This document shows positions 17,569 to 27,041 of a stretch of DNA of 64,000 bases, one piece after another. The position numbers and the translations under genes were made by a program. How positions within the stretch are numbered: the first letter of the stretch is position 1; every line of letters starts with the position of its first letter. The notes beneath the pieces were generated by a model. The model worked only from the letters and a program-made list of their open reading frames with translations, did not search any database and had not been told where the DNA came from. Origin of the DNA: Cognatiyoonia sediminum (lineage in GTDB: Bacteria > Pseudomonadota > Alphaproteobacteria > Rhodobacterales > Rhodobacteraceae); the NCBI RefSeq assembly GCF_900129845.1, contig NZ_FQXB01000002.1, positions 124,001 through 188,000 of the forward strand, in the 5' to 3' direction.

Positions 17569-17667
17569 CGACCTGTGCAACGACGCACCAACGCTATGCG
17601 TGGGCTGGCATTGGTGGCAAAGCACCACAGCGCTATCTGACTGCCAACAGAACGAAAGGAATGCGTC

Positions 17668-18642
17668 ATGGGTCAATTGGTAGACGGCGTCTGGCACGAT
17701 GTTTGGTATGATACGAAATCAACGGGTGGTGCCTTCAAACGAACCACGGCAAAATTCCGCAATTGGATCACTGCCGATGGCAGCGCCGGTCCCTCTGGTG
17801 AAGGTGGCTTTCCTGCAGAATCCGGGCGCTATCACCTTTACGTTTCCTACGCCTGCCCTTGGGCGCACCGAACACTCGTGTTCCGCAAATTAAAAGGGCT
17901 CGTAGACCATATCACGATCTCCGCCGTTCACCCTGACATGCTATCTGACGGTTGGACGTTTGAAACCGATGATAACGGCGCGACCGGCGATACTCTTTAC
18001 GGCCTCCCCTTTGCACGAGACATCTATACAAAAGCTGAACCTGAAGTATCTGGCCGCGTAACCGTTCCGATCCTCTGGGACAAACAGCGCGAGACGATCG
18101 TGTCGAATGAATCGTCAGAGATCATCCGCATGTTCAACTCCGCCTTTAACGATCTCACCGGAAATACTCTGGATTTATGGCCAGCAGAACTGCGGGACGA
18201 AATAGAGACGTTCAACGCTCGAATCTACGACACCGTCAACAACGGCGTCTACAAATCCGGGTTTGCCACCACGCAAGAGGCGTATGATGCAGCCGTTGGT
18301 CCGCTCTTCGACAGCCTAGACTGGTTGGAGGATCACCTCTCTTCCAACCGCTACATCATGGGCGATCAAATCACCGAAGCGGACTGGCGCCTATGGACGA
18401 CCCTCGTGCGGTTCGATCCGGTGTACCAGCTGCATTTCAAGTGCAACCGCCGCCGCCTGATCGACTACCCAAACCTATGGGCCTATACGCGAGAGCTCTA
18501 TCAATGGGATGGTGTCGCGGAGACGGTCAATATGGATCACATCGTGCGCCATTATCACTACAGCCACGAAAGCATCAATCCACATCGGATCATCCCGATC
18601 AATCCACTGCTAGACTGGATGGAACCTCATCGGCGCGGCTAG
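17668..18642 (+). CDS. yqjG: Glutathionyl-hydroquinone reductase (YqjG/ECM4-type glutathione transferase)
   Basis: A 324-residue xi-class glutathione transferase. The N-terminal thioredoxin-like domain has YVSYACPWAHRTLVFRKLKG with the catalytic Cys, then VPILWDK and SNESSEIIRMFN for glutathione binding. The C-terminal helical domain has GDQITEADWRLWTTLVRFD. These enzymes reduce glutathionyl-hydroquinones to free hydroquinones. It is monocistronic and starts 100 bases from the 6S candidate, on the opposite strand. Confidence 0.94.
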   Translation: MGQLVDGVWHDVWYDTKSTGGAFKRTTAKFRNWITADGSAGPSGEGGFPAESGRYHLYVSYACPWAHRTLVFRKLKGLVDHITISAVHPDMLSDGWTFETDDNGATGDTLYGLPFARDIYTKAEPEVSGRVTVPILWDKQRETIVSNESSEIIRMFNSAFNDLTGNTLDLWPAELRDEIETFNARIYDTVNNGVYKSGFATTQEAYDAAVGPLFDSLDWLEDHLSSNRYIMGDQITEADWRLWTTLVRFDPVYQLHFKCNRRRLIDYPNLWAYTRELYQWDGVAETVNMDHIVRHYHYSHESINPHRIIPINPLLDWMEPHRRG

Positions 18643-18652
18643 GAACGCTTCC

Positions 18653-19000
18653 TTAGTGGTAGACGATTTGCGCTAAATCCTTTGGCGGCGTGCCGCTTTG
18701 CACCAAGGCACGCGCGTTTCCACTATGCGCAAAGATCGACCCATCGGAAAAAAAGGTTGTGTTGGTCACAAAGATCACCTTGGCCTCTGGTTGGCGAAAA
18801 CAAGCCATGTCGGCAACGCTTAATGCGTTGCCGTCCTCTAACATCAGATCAAGCACAATGGCGTCAAACTGCGTGTCTTCGATCTGGGCGATGGCATCAA
18901 AGCCATTTTGAGCGATAGAGACCTCAGCACCCAATCTAACCAAATGACCACGCCATATTTCACCAAGTGCACGATTGCTTTGAACGATAAGCGTTCTCAT
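18653..19000 (-). CDS. Degenerate receiver-domain protein
   Basis: A single receiver-like domain of about 115 residues with no output domain. The phospho-acceptor Asp is kept (FDAIVLDLML), as is the following beta strand (VIFVTN). The acidic pair that binds Mg2+ after the first strand is missing (LIVQSNRAL where DD or DE is usual), and the conserved Lys near the end is not in its normal context. It may act without phosphorylation, as a docking or inhibitory protein. The region upstream contains a perfect CtrA-type site (19085-19100). Confidence 0.82.
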   Translation of the reverse strand: MRTLIVQSNRALGEIWRGHLVRLGAEVSIAQNGFDAIAQIEDTQFDAIVLDLMLEDGNALSVADMACFRQPEAKVIFVTNTTFFSDGSIFAHSGNARALVQSGTPPKDLAQIVYH

Positions 19001-19084
19001 GCCACCCCAACCCTTTCCGGGCAAATGACGGCTTGCCCATTAACTACACGTAAACACACCTAAACTCTCCATTTACTCAAAAAG

Positions 19085-19100
19085 TTAACGGGAAGTTAAC
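19085..19100 (+). promoter_or_regulatory. Putative CtrA binding site
   Basis: TTAACGGGAAGTTAAC matches the alphaproteobacterial CtrA consensus TTAA-N7-TTAAC exactly. It sits between the divergent receiver gene (start 19000) and the DUF1636-cobC-cobD operon (start 19200), about 85 bases upstream of the former and 100 of the latter. Confidence 0.55.
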
Positions 19101-19199
19101 GAGACGTAGCGATCTGAGCACTTCTTCTAAAATTTGCGCAACCGCTTGCGAAACAGGCGAGAATCCGCTTGAAAGCGCAGCAACAAAAAAGGTTTGACC

Positions 19200-19574
19200 A
19201 TGACGACATGGATTACAATTTGCGACACCTGCAAGCGCGATGGCTGGGACTCGGCGACCCAACCTGAAACGGATGGTGAGATTTTAGCAGGCTTGATCGA
19301 GGCCGCGGCTGAGGGGGCTCAAGACGTGCAAACGCGCCGTGTTTCTTGCCTGATGGGCTGCAAAAACGCATGTAATGTGGCGATCCAAGCCGATGGAAAG
19401 TTGAACTACACCCTTGGCTCTTTTGACCCAGCTCAGGAAGACGCGGAAGGGATCGTGGCCTACGCCGGCCTTCATGCCCAAAGCGAAACAGGCCAAGTGC
19501 CCTACCGCGAATGGCCACAAGCCATCAAAGGGCATTTCGTAACGCGGCACCCGCCGCTGCCGAAACCAGAATGA
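19200..19574 (+). CDS. DUF1636 metal-binding protein of the cobalamin cluster
   Basis: A 124-residue cysteine-rich protein of the DUF1636 family, with a thioredoxin-like ferredoxin pattern: ICDTCK (Cys8, Cys11) and SCLMGCKNACN (Cys50, Cys54, Cys58). The spacing suggests a 2Fe-2S cluster or another metal. Its precise reaction is not known to me; the place in front of cobC and cobD supports a B12 or cobalt role. ATG 19200 has AAGG upstream. The stop overlaps the cobC start (ATGA). Confidence 0.85.
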   Translation: MTTWITICDTCKRDGWDSATQPETDGEILAGLIEAAAEGAQDVQTRRVSCLMGCKNACNVAIQADGKLNYTLGSFDPAQEDAEGIVAYAGLHAQSETGQVPYREWPQAIKGHFVTRHPPLPKPE

Positions 19575-20503
19575 CAAAAACGCGCGACCATGGCGGCGGC
19601 CTTGATGCCGCGATGGCGCGTTGGGGCGGCCAGCGCAAGGACTGGGTTGACCTTTCGACGGGTATCAACCCACATCCCTATCCCATTGGACAGATACCGA
19701 GCCACAGCTGGACAGCACTTCCCGATGAGGCCGCATTCAAAAGTTTGGAGACTGCCGCCCGACGCTTCTGGAACATCCCACCGCAAGCGGACATCCTTGC
19801 AGCGCCCGGAGCGTCCGCTTTGATCGCACAAATGCCGTCAGCTCTCTCTGGCCAAAGCGTCTATATTCCCCCACCTACATACAACGAACACAAGGCTGCC
19901 TTTGACGAGGCCGGTTGGAATGCAAGCGACGACGCCGATGCGCTGGTCGTTGTTCACCCGAACAATCCGGATGGACATCTTTGGGAGGCCTCCTCCCTAT
20001 CCGCAAAGCAGATCATCATCGACGAAAGTTTTTGCGATGTAGCGCCTGACCAATCTCTCATTGATCTTTCCCGGCGCGAAGGTGTCATCGTGCTCAAAAG
20101 CTTTGGCAAATTCTGGGGCCTCGCCGGTTTGAGACTCGGGTTTGCCATTGGCGATCCAGACATCATTGCAAAGCTTCGCGCCAAACTCGGCCCTTGGCAG
20201 ATTTCTGGCCCGGCATTGGAAATCGGAGCAACCGCCCTCGAAAACTTCGATTGGGCGGAACAGACGCGCGCTGCTCTGTCAAACTCGGCAAACCGCCTAG
20301 ACGCGCTCATGCAAAATGCTGGTACAACAGCGTGCGGCGGCACGTCGCTTTTTCGCCTCTACGAAGTCGACGATGCTGCAATTTGGCAGAACAGGCTCGC
20401 AGAGCACCATATCTGGACCCGCATCTTCCCTTATTCGAAGACATGGCTCCGGCTAGGCCTTCCGCCGTCTGATCGCTGGGCACAGTTGGAGAACGCCCTG
20501 TGA
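19571..20503 (+). CDS. cobC: Threonine-phosphate decarboxylase CobC
   Basis: A 310-residue PLP enzyme related to histidinol-phosphate aminotransferase. Seen are GGGLDAAMARWGG, VDLSTGINPHPYP, VVHPNNPDGHLW, IIDESFCDV, and LKSFGKFWGLAGLRLGFAIG with the PLP Lys. It makes aminopropanol phosphate for the lower-ligand linker of cobalamin. An upstream in-frame start would lie inside the DUF1636 gene, so ATG 19571 is preferred. It is coupled to cobD downstream by a GTGA overlap. Confidence 0.94.
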   Translation: MTKTRDHGGGLDAAMARWGGQRKDWVDLSTGINPHPYPIGQIPSHSWTALPDEAAFKSLETAARRFWNIPPQADILAAPGASALIAQMPSALSGQSVYIPPPTYNEHKAAFDEAGWNASDDADALVVVHPNNPDGHLWEASSLSAKQIIIDESFCDVAPDQSLIDLSRREGVIVLKSFGKFWGLAGLRLGFAIGDPDIIAKLRAKLGPWQISGPALEIGATALENFDWAEQTRAALSNSANRLDALMQNAGTTACGGTSLFRLYEVDDAAIWQNRLAEHHIWTRIFPYSKTWLRLGLPPSDRWAQLENAL

Positions 20504-21399
20504 TCCTCGCGCTCGGGATGATCCTTGACGCGCTCTTTGGGGAACCCAAATGGCTCTGGTCCAAAGCGCCCCATCCAGCCATCTTGATGGGCCGATCGGT
20601 GGGGTATTTCGACAGAACTTTAAATTCAGGCACACATCGAAAACTGCGCGGTTGCCTGGCCCTCGTCCTCCTCCTCTTGATCGCGCTCCTCCTAGGGCTG
20701 GCGCTACAGGCGCTCCCCTACAAAATCGCCGAAGTCATCTGCCTCGCAATCCTTCTGGCCCAACGTTCATTGGTCGACCATGTGTCAGCCGTCGCCCGTG
20801 CCTTGCGTCTGTCACTCAATGACGGAAAGCGATCCGTCGCCATGATAGTCGGACGAGACACACAAGACATGGACACCTCAGACGTCAGCCGGAGCGCAAT
20901 AGAAAGCGCGGCTGAGAACCTCTCAGACGGCGTCATCGCCCCGATCTTTTGGTTCTTTCTCGCTGGCCTCCCCGGCCTTCTTAGCTACAAAATCACCAAT
21001 ACGGCTGACAGCATGATCGGCTATAAGACGGAACGCCACAAAGAGTTCGGCTGGGCCTCCGCCCGCTTTGACGACCTCCTGAACCTCATCCCTGCCCGCC
21101 TCACAGCGCTCTTAATCTGGCTCACCCAACCGCGACCGAACACTATCCAGTACATCCGAGCCGAAGCCCCCAAGCACCGCTCTCCCAACGCGGGTTGGCC
21201 GGAAGCAGCAGCTGCCTACAACCTCGATGTCGCTCTGAGCGGACCACGCACCTACGACGGGCGCAAGGTGGACTACCCCTTTGTGAACGCAGGGGGCCGC
21301 AAGACGCTTGGTCCATACGACATCGACGCCGCTGTTCGCCTCCTTTGGGCAACTTGGGCGCTATGCCTCTTCATCGTGATCGCAGTTTCACTCTTCTAA
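20500..21399 (+). CDS. cobD: Adenosylcobinamide-phosphate synthase CobD/CbiB
   Basis: A 299-residue integral membrane protein of the CbiB family: LDALFGEPKWLWSKAPHPA at the N-terminus, IVGRDTQDMD, SAAENLSDGVIAPIFWF, NTADSMIGYKTERHKEFGWASAR and DLLNLIPARLTALL. It attaches aminopropanol (or its phosphate) to adenosylcobyric acid. The start is GTG within a 4-base overlap with the cobC stop. It is the last gene of the DUF1636-cobC-cobD operon. Confidence 0.95.
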   Translation: MILALGMILDALFGEPKWLWSKAPHPAILMGRSVGYFDRTLNSGTHRKLRGCLALVLLLLIALLLGLALQALPYKIAEVICLAILLAQRSLVDHVSAVARALRLSLNDGKRSVAMIVGRDTQDMDTSDVSRSAIESAAENLSDGVIAPIFWFFLAGLPGLLSYKITNTADSMIGYKTERHKEFGWASARFDDLLNLIPARLTALLIWLTQPRPNTIQYIRAEAPKHRSPNAGWPEAAAAYNLDVALSGPRTYDGRKVDYPFVNAGGRKTLGPYDIDAAVRLLWATWALCLFIVIAVSLF

Positions 21400-21449
21400 C
21401 CTCCGACAGCCGTGCTACTTTCCACTCAACCTCAAGTGGGAGAAACAGG

Positions 21450-22619
21450 ATGAAACGCGCACTTGCCCTCGCTTTGGCCCTCACAGCTGGTAAGGCAACA
21501 GCTCAAACATGCGGCGGATCGGTCTCCGACTTTATCGCTGGTGTCAGCGAAGAAGCCGCTACGCGCGGTATCTCAGCCGAGACTTCGCGCCAATTCTTCC
21601 AAGGGTCCGGCATTGATCAATCCGTCCTGCGGGCCGATCGCGCGCAAGGGGTGTTCCAAAAGGATTTCATCAGCTTTTCGCGCGCCCTGATCAGTCAAAA
21701 CCGCATCGACAATGGTCGGATTTACGGCGACCGCTTCGACCGCACCTTTGACCGGATCGAAGCAGAATTTGGCATCCCAAGGGGCGTTCTTCTCGCCTTT
21801 TGGGCTTTTGAGACCGATTTCGGCCAAGTGCAAGGCAACTTCAACACCCGCAACGCCTTGCTCACCCTCGCCCACGATTGCCGCCGCCCCGAGCTTTTCC
21901 GCCCACAATTGATCGCAGCGATTGAGCTTTTTGAGCGCGGTGAATTTGACCCCGCAACAACCACAGGCGCGTGGGCTGGCGAAATCGGCCAAGTGCAGAT
22001 GCTACCGCAAGACATCATTGACCATGGAATGGATGGCGATGGCGATGGTCGTGTTGATTTGAAAGGCTCGTCGCCTGACGCCCTAATGTCCGGCGCTAAT
22101 GTTCTTTCGTCCCTGGGATGGCGTCCAAACGAACCGTGGCTCCAGGAAATACGCGTGCCATCTGATCTTGATTGGTCGATCACTGGCCTCAACAAAAAAC
22201 GCCCTGTGAGCGAATGGGCCGATCTAGGAATCACTCCCCGCGAAGGCGCGCTTGGCCCGTCAGATTTAGAGGCCGCCGTACTCCTGCCTCTGGGCCGCAA
22301 CGGCCCTGCCTTCCTCGCCTACCCAAATTTCGACGTCTATTTCGAATGGAACAAAAGCCTCGTCTACGTCACAACGGCTGCCTACTTCGGTACGCGATTG
22401 ATGGGCGCCCCCGTTTACGACGCAGGCAACCCGTCTGCGGCCTTGAGCGGTGAGGAGATCAAGGCGCTTCAAACGAAACTTGAGGCCCGCGGCTTCGACG
22501 TTGGCGGGATCGACGGAATCCTTGGCGCCAAAACACGCGACGCGGTTCAGACAGAGCAGCAGCGCCTTGGCCTACCTGCCGATGCTTGGCCCACAAAAGA
22601 CCTTTTGAACGCGTTGTGA
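21450..22619 (+). CDS. MltB-type lytic murein transglycosylase with peptidoglycan-binding domain
   Basis: A 389-residue secreted enzyme. The signal peptide is about 19 residues (ends TAGKATAQ). The transglycosylase (SLT_2/MltB) domain has AEFGIPRGVLLAFWAFETDFG with the catalytic Glu, plus AGEIGQVQMLPQDII, DGDGDGRVDL and NVLSSLGW. A peptidoglycan-binding domain 1 closes the protein (IKALQTKLEARGFDVGGIDG). It cuts glycan strands to 1,6-anhydro-muropeptides in the periplasm. ATG 21450 has AGAAACAGG upstream. It is coupled to the next gene. Confidence 0.94.
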   Translation: MKRALALALALTAGKATAQTCGGSVSDFIAGVSEEAATRGISAETSRQFFQGSGIDQSVLRADRAQGVFQKDFISFSRALISQNRIDNGRIYGDRFDRTFDRIEAEFGIPRGVLLAFWAFETDFGQVQGNFNTRNALLTLAHDCRRPELFRPQLIAAIELFERGEFDPATTTGAWAGEIGQVQMLPQDIIDHGMDGDGDGRVDLKGSSPDALMSGANVLSSLGWRPNEPWLQEIRVPSDLDWSITGLNKKRPVSEWADLGITPREGALGPSDLEAAVLLPLGRNGPAFLAYPNFDVYFEWNKSLVYVTTAAYFGTRLMGAPVYDAGNPSAALSGEEIKALQTKLEARGFDVGGIDGILGAKTRDAVQTEQQRLGLPADAWPTKDLLNAL

Positions 22620-23002
22620 TCCGCCCCCAATACCATTTTCGCTGGATCGACGGACAGCTCCACAGCTGGGACATACGCAAACTCGTACGCCTCGCCGAAG
22701 ACCAGCCGGTCATCGATGTCGCTTTGGACGACATAAAGGAAATCAACGAACCCTACTGGTTCGGCAAGGGCGGCGATATCCCGACCTGCAATCGCATTAT
22801 GGAACATGCCAAACAGGTAGAAGAGACCAATCTAAGCTACCCAATCCTGCTCTGTTCAGAAGGTCGCGTAATGGATGGAATGCACCGCATTATGAAGGCG
22901 CACGGGCTTGGCCATGTAACAATCAAGGCGAAGCGATTGCTCAAAACACCCCCACCGGACAACATCGGGAAAACACCGAACCAACTGAGTTACGACCCCT
23001 AG
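22616..23002 (+). CDS. ParB/Srx-like hypothetical protein
   Basis: A 128-residue soluble protein. It has a ParB/sulfiredoxin-like pattern (IRPQYHFRWIDGQLHSWDI, then RIMEHAKQVEETNLSYPILL and EGRVMDGMHRIMKAHGLG), where the DGMHR segment resembles the nucleotide-binding box of ParB-like domains. I chose GTG 22616, which overlaps the transglycosylase stop by 4 bases; an ATG at 22586 is the alternative. No function can be proposed beyond the domain resemblance. Confidence 0.75.
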   Translation: MIRPQYHFRWIDGQLHSWDIRKLVRLAEDQPVIDVALDDIKEINEPYWFGKGGDIPTCNRIMEHAKQVEETNLSYPILLCSEGRVMDGMHRIMKAHGLGHVTIKAKRLLKTPPPDNIGKTPNQLSYDP

Positions 23003-23053
23003 GGACGGTGGGAGGGGCGCATTGCCCAATCGGGCAAAGGCGGCTCCCCCGTT
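23001..23053. repeat. Dispersed repeat family 1, intergenic copy
   Basis: AGGGACGGTGGGAGGGGCGC then ATTGCCCAATCGGGCAAAGG and CGGCTCCCCCGTTC, foldable into a hairpin. It lies between two convergent genes and may end transcription of both. Confidence 0.65.
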
Positions 23054-23422
23054 CTACCGGGCCTCTTTCACCGGAAACCGATTGCCATCCTCGGTCAACA
23101 ACACCAACCGCGTCCCGTCATGCACATATTTGTCACAGCGCGAAAACCCGTTGTCGAAATTGGAACAGACGACGCCATCCTGACCATCATCCTTCAACGC
23201 GTAGCTGCCATAAGCGCGCGCGCCGTCAGTATAGGTGTAAGTATAGGTCCCGCTTACGGAAAAGAACGATACGCCACCGTCAAAAAACTCATGCGTGCGC
23301 CCCACAACATCCGCTGCCATTCCATCGGCATCCAACACCCGATCACTGTCTCGAACCGCAAAATCCTGCGCGGCTGCTGGCAGCCCCAGACACATCAAAA
23401 CGGCAGCAAACATCAATCTCAT
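23054..23422 (-). CDS. Secreted hypothetical protein
   Basis: A 122-residue protein with an 18-residue signal peptide (ends GLPAAAQ). The mature part is beta-rich and polar, with a Tyr/Thr repeat (SGTYTYTYTDG) and two cysteines (VVCSNFDNGFSRCDKY) likely to form a disulfide. No known family recognised. It lies alone between the ParB-like gene and smc, close to the family 1 repeat at its 3' end. Confidence 0.75.
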   Translation of the reverse strand: MRLMFAAVLMCLGLPAAAQDFAVRDSDRVLDADGMAADVVGRTHEFFDGGVSFFSVSGTYTYTYTDGARAYGSYALKDDGQDGVVCSNFDNGFSRCDKYVHDGTRLVLLTEDGNRFPVKEAR

Positions 23423-23488
23423 ACGAACCCTCCATGTCCCATGACCCTAGCGCAGCCACAGAAAACACCGCATCACGTTGCAGAGAGG

Positions 23489-26400
23489 TTAAGCGACGAG
23501 CTGTTCAGCCTTCTTGAGGTCAACCGACACCAGCTGCGACACACCCTGTTCGCCCATCGTCACACCAAAGAGCCGATCCATCCGGCTCATCGTCACAGCA
23601 TGGTGAGTGATGATCAGGAACCGCGTCTCGGTCCGGCGGGTCATCTCATCCAGCAAATCACAGAACCGCGTCACGTTGGCATCGTCCAAAGGCGCATCCA
23701 CCTCATCGAGCACACAGATCGGAGCTGGATTGGCCAAGAACACCGCAAAGATCAACGCAAGCGCAGTCAGTGTCTGTTCCCCGCCTGACAACAAACTCAG
23801 GGTCGACAGCTTCTTACCCGGCGGCTGACACATAATTTCCAACCCAGCCTCAAGCGGATCATCACTCTCAACCAGCACCAGCTTCGCCTCACCGCCGCCA
23901 AACAAATGGGTAAAGAGCAGGCCGAAGTTCTCGTTCACCTGTTCAAACGCGGTCAATAGCCGCTCGCGTCCTTCTTTGTTGAGGCTCGCAATCCCACTCC
24001 GCAAAGCCGCAATCGCTTCTTCCAAGTCGGACTTCTCTTTGACCAGCGTGTCATGCTCTTCCTGAACCTCAATCGCATCCTCTTCGGCCCGCAGGTTCAC
24101 AGCACCTAAAGCGTCGCGCTGGCGCTTGTATTGGTTGACTTGGTTCTCGATTACTTCCGCCGCAGGCATATCATCAGGGGACACATCCAACGTCTCAAGC
24201 AACGTCTCAGGCGTCACATCCTGCGCTTCCCTGATTCGCTCTGCTGCATAAGCGACAGTCTCTTTCGCCGCATCTGACCGCGCCTCAGACCGCGCCCGCG
24301 CCTCGCGCGCCTCCGATGCTTCGCGCTCCGCATCCCGCTCCGCAACTGATGCGTCCCGCAGAGCCGTATCGCCCTCCGCCAAACGATCAGACGCCGCTTT
24401 GCGCCGGTCTTCGGCCTCGTCAATCGCCGTCGCCAGCTCGTCGCGCTTGGCTGCAATCACCTCCGGCGCCGCGATGGCGTCTTTCAACTCCGCCTCAGAT
24501 GTCTCTTTGCGCTCCAACAATTCCGCGGTCCGCTTATGAGCTGTCTCCAACCGATGCTTCCAGCCAGACACCTCTTTCGTGATCTCCTGAGACCGCTTTA
24601 ACCGCGCCTCGCCTTCACGTCGCACTTCATCAAAGGCAGAGCGTTTCGACATCATCGTGATCCGTGCCGCCTCAACCGTCATTTTGATGTCTTCGACCTC
24701 AGCCCGCGCGGCATCCAGATCGCCCAGATCAGCAAAGGCCTTCTCTGCCTCGGTCAAAGCAACCCGCGCCGACAAGGCCTCATCCTCATGCCGCTTCACC
24801 GCGAGACCGGAAGATTCCAACTTGCCTTCCGCCAAATTCCGATCCGCTTCGGCGCGACTAGCCGCGCGATTGGCCTCAGCCACCAACCGGTCCGCATCTC
24901 GCCGCGCTTGCCGCGCTTTCTGATCTGCTTCGGTCAGCTCCGACAGCCGCGCTGTCAAAGCATCATGCGCCTGCGCCGCGCCAATGGCCTCCGCATTACG
25001 TTCTTCCAAATCCCGCTTTAATTCGACGAGCCGGTTCAACTGCTGCAACCGCAATGCTGCCGCCGATGGTGCATCTTCCGCCCCAGCGCGAAACCCGTCC
25101 CAACGCCACAAATCCCCTTCAAGCGACACCAACCGCTGCCCGGGTTTCAAATCAGCCTGCAACTTGGCGCCAACTTCGGCGTCAACCAAGCCGACTTGCC
25201 CCATGCGGCGCACCAGAACCTCTGGCACACTCACATAGTTGGTCAGCGATTTCACACCATCCGGCAAAACCGGCGGCTGTGTATACCCCGGCAAAGCCGC
25301 CCAACCAGACGCAGCATCATCCGCCACGGCGGGCGCACGCAAATCATCCGCCAAAGCCGCGCCCAGCGCCTTTTCATAACCGCTTTCAACGCGCAGCAAA
25401 TCAAGAACCTGCCCACCTTCTTGGGTATCCCGCTCCACCAACCGAGCCAAGGCCGCCACTTCCGCACGCAAGGCATTGGCCTCGCCCTCGGCTTCAGACC
25501 GGCGCCCGCGCGCCTCGCTCTCGCGCTCTTGCGTCTCAGCCCGCGCAGCCTCCGCCGTCACTAGCGTCTCATCGGCCTTCTCAGCCGTTGCAACCGCCGC
25601 GCGCTCCGCCTCTTGCGCGGCTTCATGGTCCGCTTCTGCTTTAGCCAAGTGCGCCTGTGCCTCAACTTGCGCAGCCTTCGCCCGCTCCGCCTCAGCCGCG
25701 TTCTTCTCAACCGTGGTGCGGCTGTCTTCCAACAACCGCTGTGCCGACTGGTGCCGCGCGGCCAGCCGCGCCACATCCTCGGTCAGCTGAGACAGATCAC
25801 CTTCACGCTCCTGCAACTTAGACGCCGCCTCGCTGGCCTCCAACTGCGCCGCCTCAAGCCGTCCATCGTGACCTTCGCCCGCCTTAGCGATCTCTTCCGC
25901 TTCCCACTCCAACCGCTTGATCGTTTCGCCCGCATCGCGGTTCAACCCGCTCTCACGCTCAATATCGTGACCCAGCTGCGCAATCCTCGCCTGCAATGTC
26001 TCGATGGTCGACACCGCCCGTGCCTCTTCATCGTTCAACGTATCACGCTGCACCTGCAACCGCTGCAAAACCGCCGCCGCCACAGCCTCTTCCTCGCGCA
26101 AAGGCGGCATCGCTTCTTCGAATTCCTGCCGTTGCTTCGCTGCCTGTCGCGCTGCGGTCTCCGCCTGAGCCGCCGCCGTCGTCCGCGCGCGCAGCTCATC
26201 AGCCGCTGCTGCCAAAGCCTCATCCGCCTCGCGCCAACGGCGATAAAGCAACATGCCCTCAGCCTTACGTAGCGCCTGGCCAATCTCGCGATACCGCGCC
26301 GCTTGCCGCGCCTGACGCGCCAACTGGCTCAACTGAGACGCCAATTGCTCAATCACATCGTCCACACGCGTCAGGTTGGTCTCCGCCCCTTTCAGCTTTA

Positions 26401-26944
26401 ACTCTGCCTCATGGCGCCGCTGATAAAGCCCCGAAATCCCCGCCGCCTCTTCCAAAATCCGCCGACGCGATTTTGGCTTAGCGTTGATCAGCTCCGAAAT
26501 CTGCCCCTGCCGTACCAACGCCGGCGAATGCGCACCGGTGGAGGCATCGGCAAATAGCATCTGCACGTCCCGCGCCCGCACGTCTTTCGCGCCAACCTTA
26601 TAGGCGGACCCAGCATCCCGCGTGATCCGACGAATGATCTCCAGATTATCCGTGTCATTAAAAGCTGCTGGCGCCAGCCGCTCCCCATTATCGATATGCA
26701 GCGACACTTCTGCAAAGTTCCGCGCAGGCCGCGTCGCAGCCCCGGCAAAGATCACGTCTTCCATGCCACCACCGCGCATCGCCGTCGGACGGTTCTCTCC
26801 CATCACCCACCGCAAGGCCTCAAGCAGATTCGACTTTCCACAGCCATTCGGCCCAACAACGCCCGTTAACCCATCCGCGATAATCAAATCGGTCGGGTCC
26901 ACAAAGCTTTTGAAGCCGTTCAGCCTGAGTTTAGAAAAGCGCAC
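23489..26944 (-). CDS. smc: Chromosome segregation ATPase SMC
   Basis: A 1151-residue SMC of normal length. Walker A is GPNGCGKSNLLEALRWVMGE (about residue 32). Two long coiled coils rich in Ala, Glu and Arg flank a hinge at about 520-640. The C-terminal signature LSGGEQTLTALALIF is followed by Walker B (PICVLDEVDAPLDD). It organises and compacts replicated chromosomes with ScpA and ScpB. The start is GTG (AGGGCG upstream). The Ala- and Arg-rich coiled coils give many spurious antisense frames. A DnaA box lies upstream. Confidence 0.97.
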   Translation of the reverse strand: MRFSKLRLNGFKSFVDPTDLIIADGLTGVVGPNGCGKSNLLEALRWVMGENRPTAMRGGGMEDVIFAGAATRPARNFAEVSLHIDNGERLAPAAFNDTDNLEIIRRITRDAGSAYKVGAKDVRARDVQMLFADASTGAHSPALVRQGQISELINAKPKSRRRILEEAAGISGLYQRRHEAELKLKGAETNLTRVDDVIEQLASQLSQLARQARQAARYREIGQALRKAEGMLLYRRWREADEALAAAADELRARTTAAAQAETAARQAAKQRQEFEEAMPPLREEEAVAAAVLQRLQVQRDTLNDEEARAVSTIETLQARIAQLGHDIERESGLNRDAGETIKRLEWEAEEIAKAGEGHDGRLEAAQLEASEAASKLQEREGDLSQLTEDVARLAARHQSAQRLLEDSRTTVEKNAAEAERAKAAQVEAQAHLAKAEADHEAAQEAERAAVATAEKADETLVTAEAARAETQERESEARGRRSEAEGEANALRAEVAALARLVERDTQEGGQVLDLLRVESGYEKALGAALADDLRAPAVADDAASGWAALPGYTQPPVLPDGVKSLTNYVSVPEVLVRRMGQVGLVDAEVGAKLQADLKPGQRLVSLEGDLWRWDGFRAGAEDAPSAAALRLQQLNRLVELKRDLEERNAEAIGAAQAHDALTARLSELTEADQKARQARRDADRLVAEANRAASRAEADRNLAEGKLESSGLAVKRHEDEALSARVALTEAEKAFADLGDLDAARAEVEDIKMTVEAARITMMSKRSAFDEVRREGEARLKRSQEITKEVSGWKHRLETAHKRTAELLERKETSEAELKDAIAAPEVIAAKRDELATAIDEAEDRRKAASDRLAEGDTALRDASVAERDAEREASEAREARARSEARSDAAKETVAYAAERIREAQDVTPETLLETLDVSPDDMPAAEVIENQVNQYKRQRDALGAVNLRAEEDAIEVQEEHDTLVKEKSDLEEAIAALRSGIASLNKEGRERLLTAFEQVNENFGLLFTHLFGGGEAKLVLVESDDPLEAGLEIMCQPPGKKLSTLSLLSGGEQTLTALALIFAVFLANPAPICVLDEVDAPLDDANVTRFCDLLDEMTRRTETRFLIITHHAVTMSRMDRLFGVTMGEQGVSQLVSVDLKKAEQLVA

Positions 26945-27041
26945 CTACGTCGCCCTTGCTTGATTCTTGGTTTTGACAAAGATGACGCCGCGCCGCGGCC
27001 CGAGTCAACGAAAACGCCCCGTATCTAGCCCCAGACGCCTA

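Noticed and set aside
17423-17697. Reading frames of about 86 and 104 residues on both strands between the cob operon and yqjG
   Set aside because: They lack family-like composition and a good ribosome site, and the same bases fit a structured 6S-like RNA better.
23008-23788. Plus-strand frames across the secreted protein gene and the end of smc
   Set aside because: They are rich in His, Arg and Pro, typical of antisense translation of GC-rich genes.
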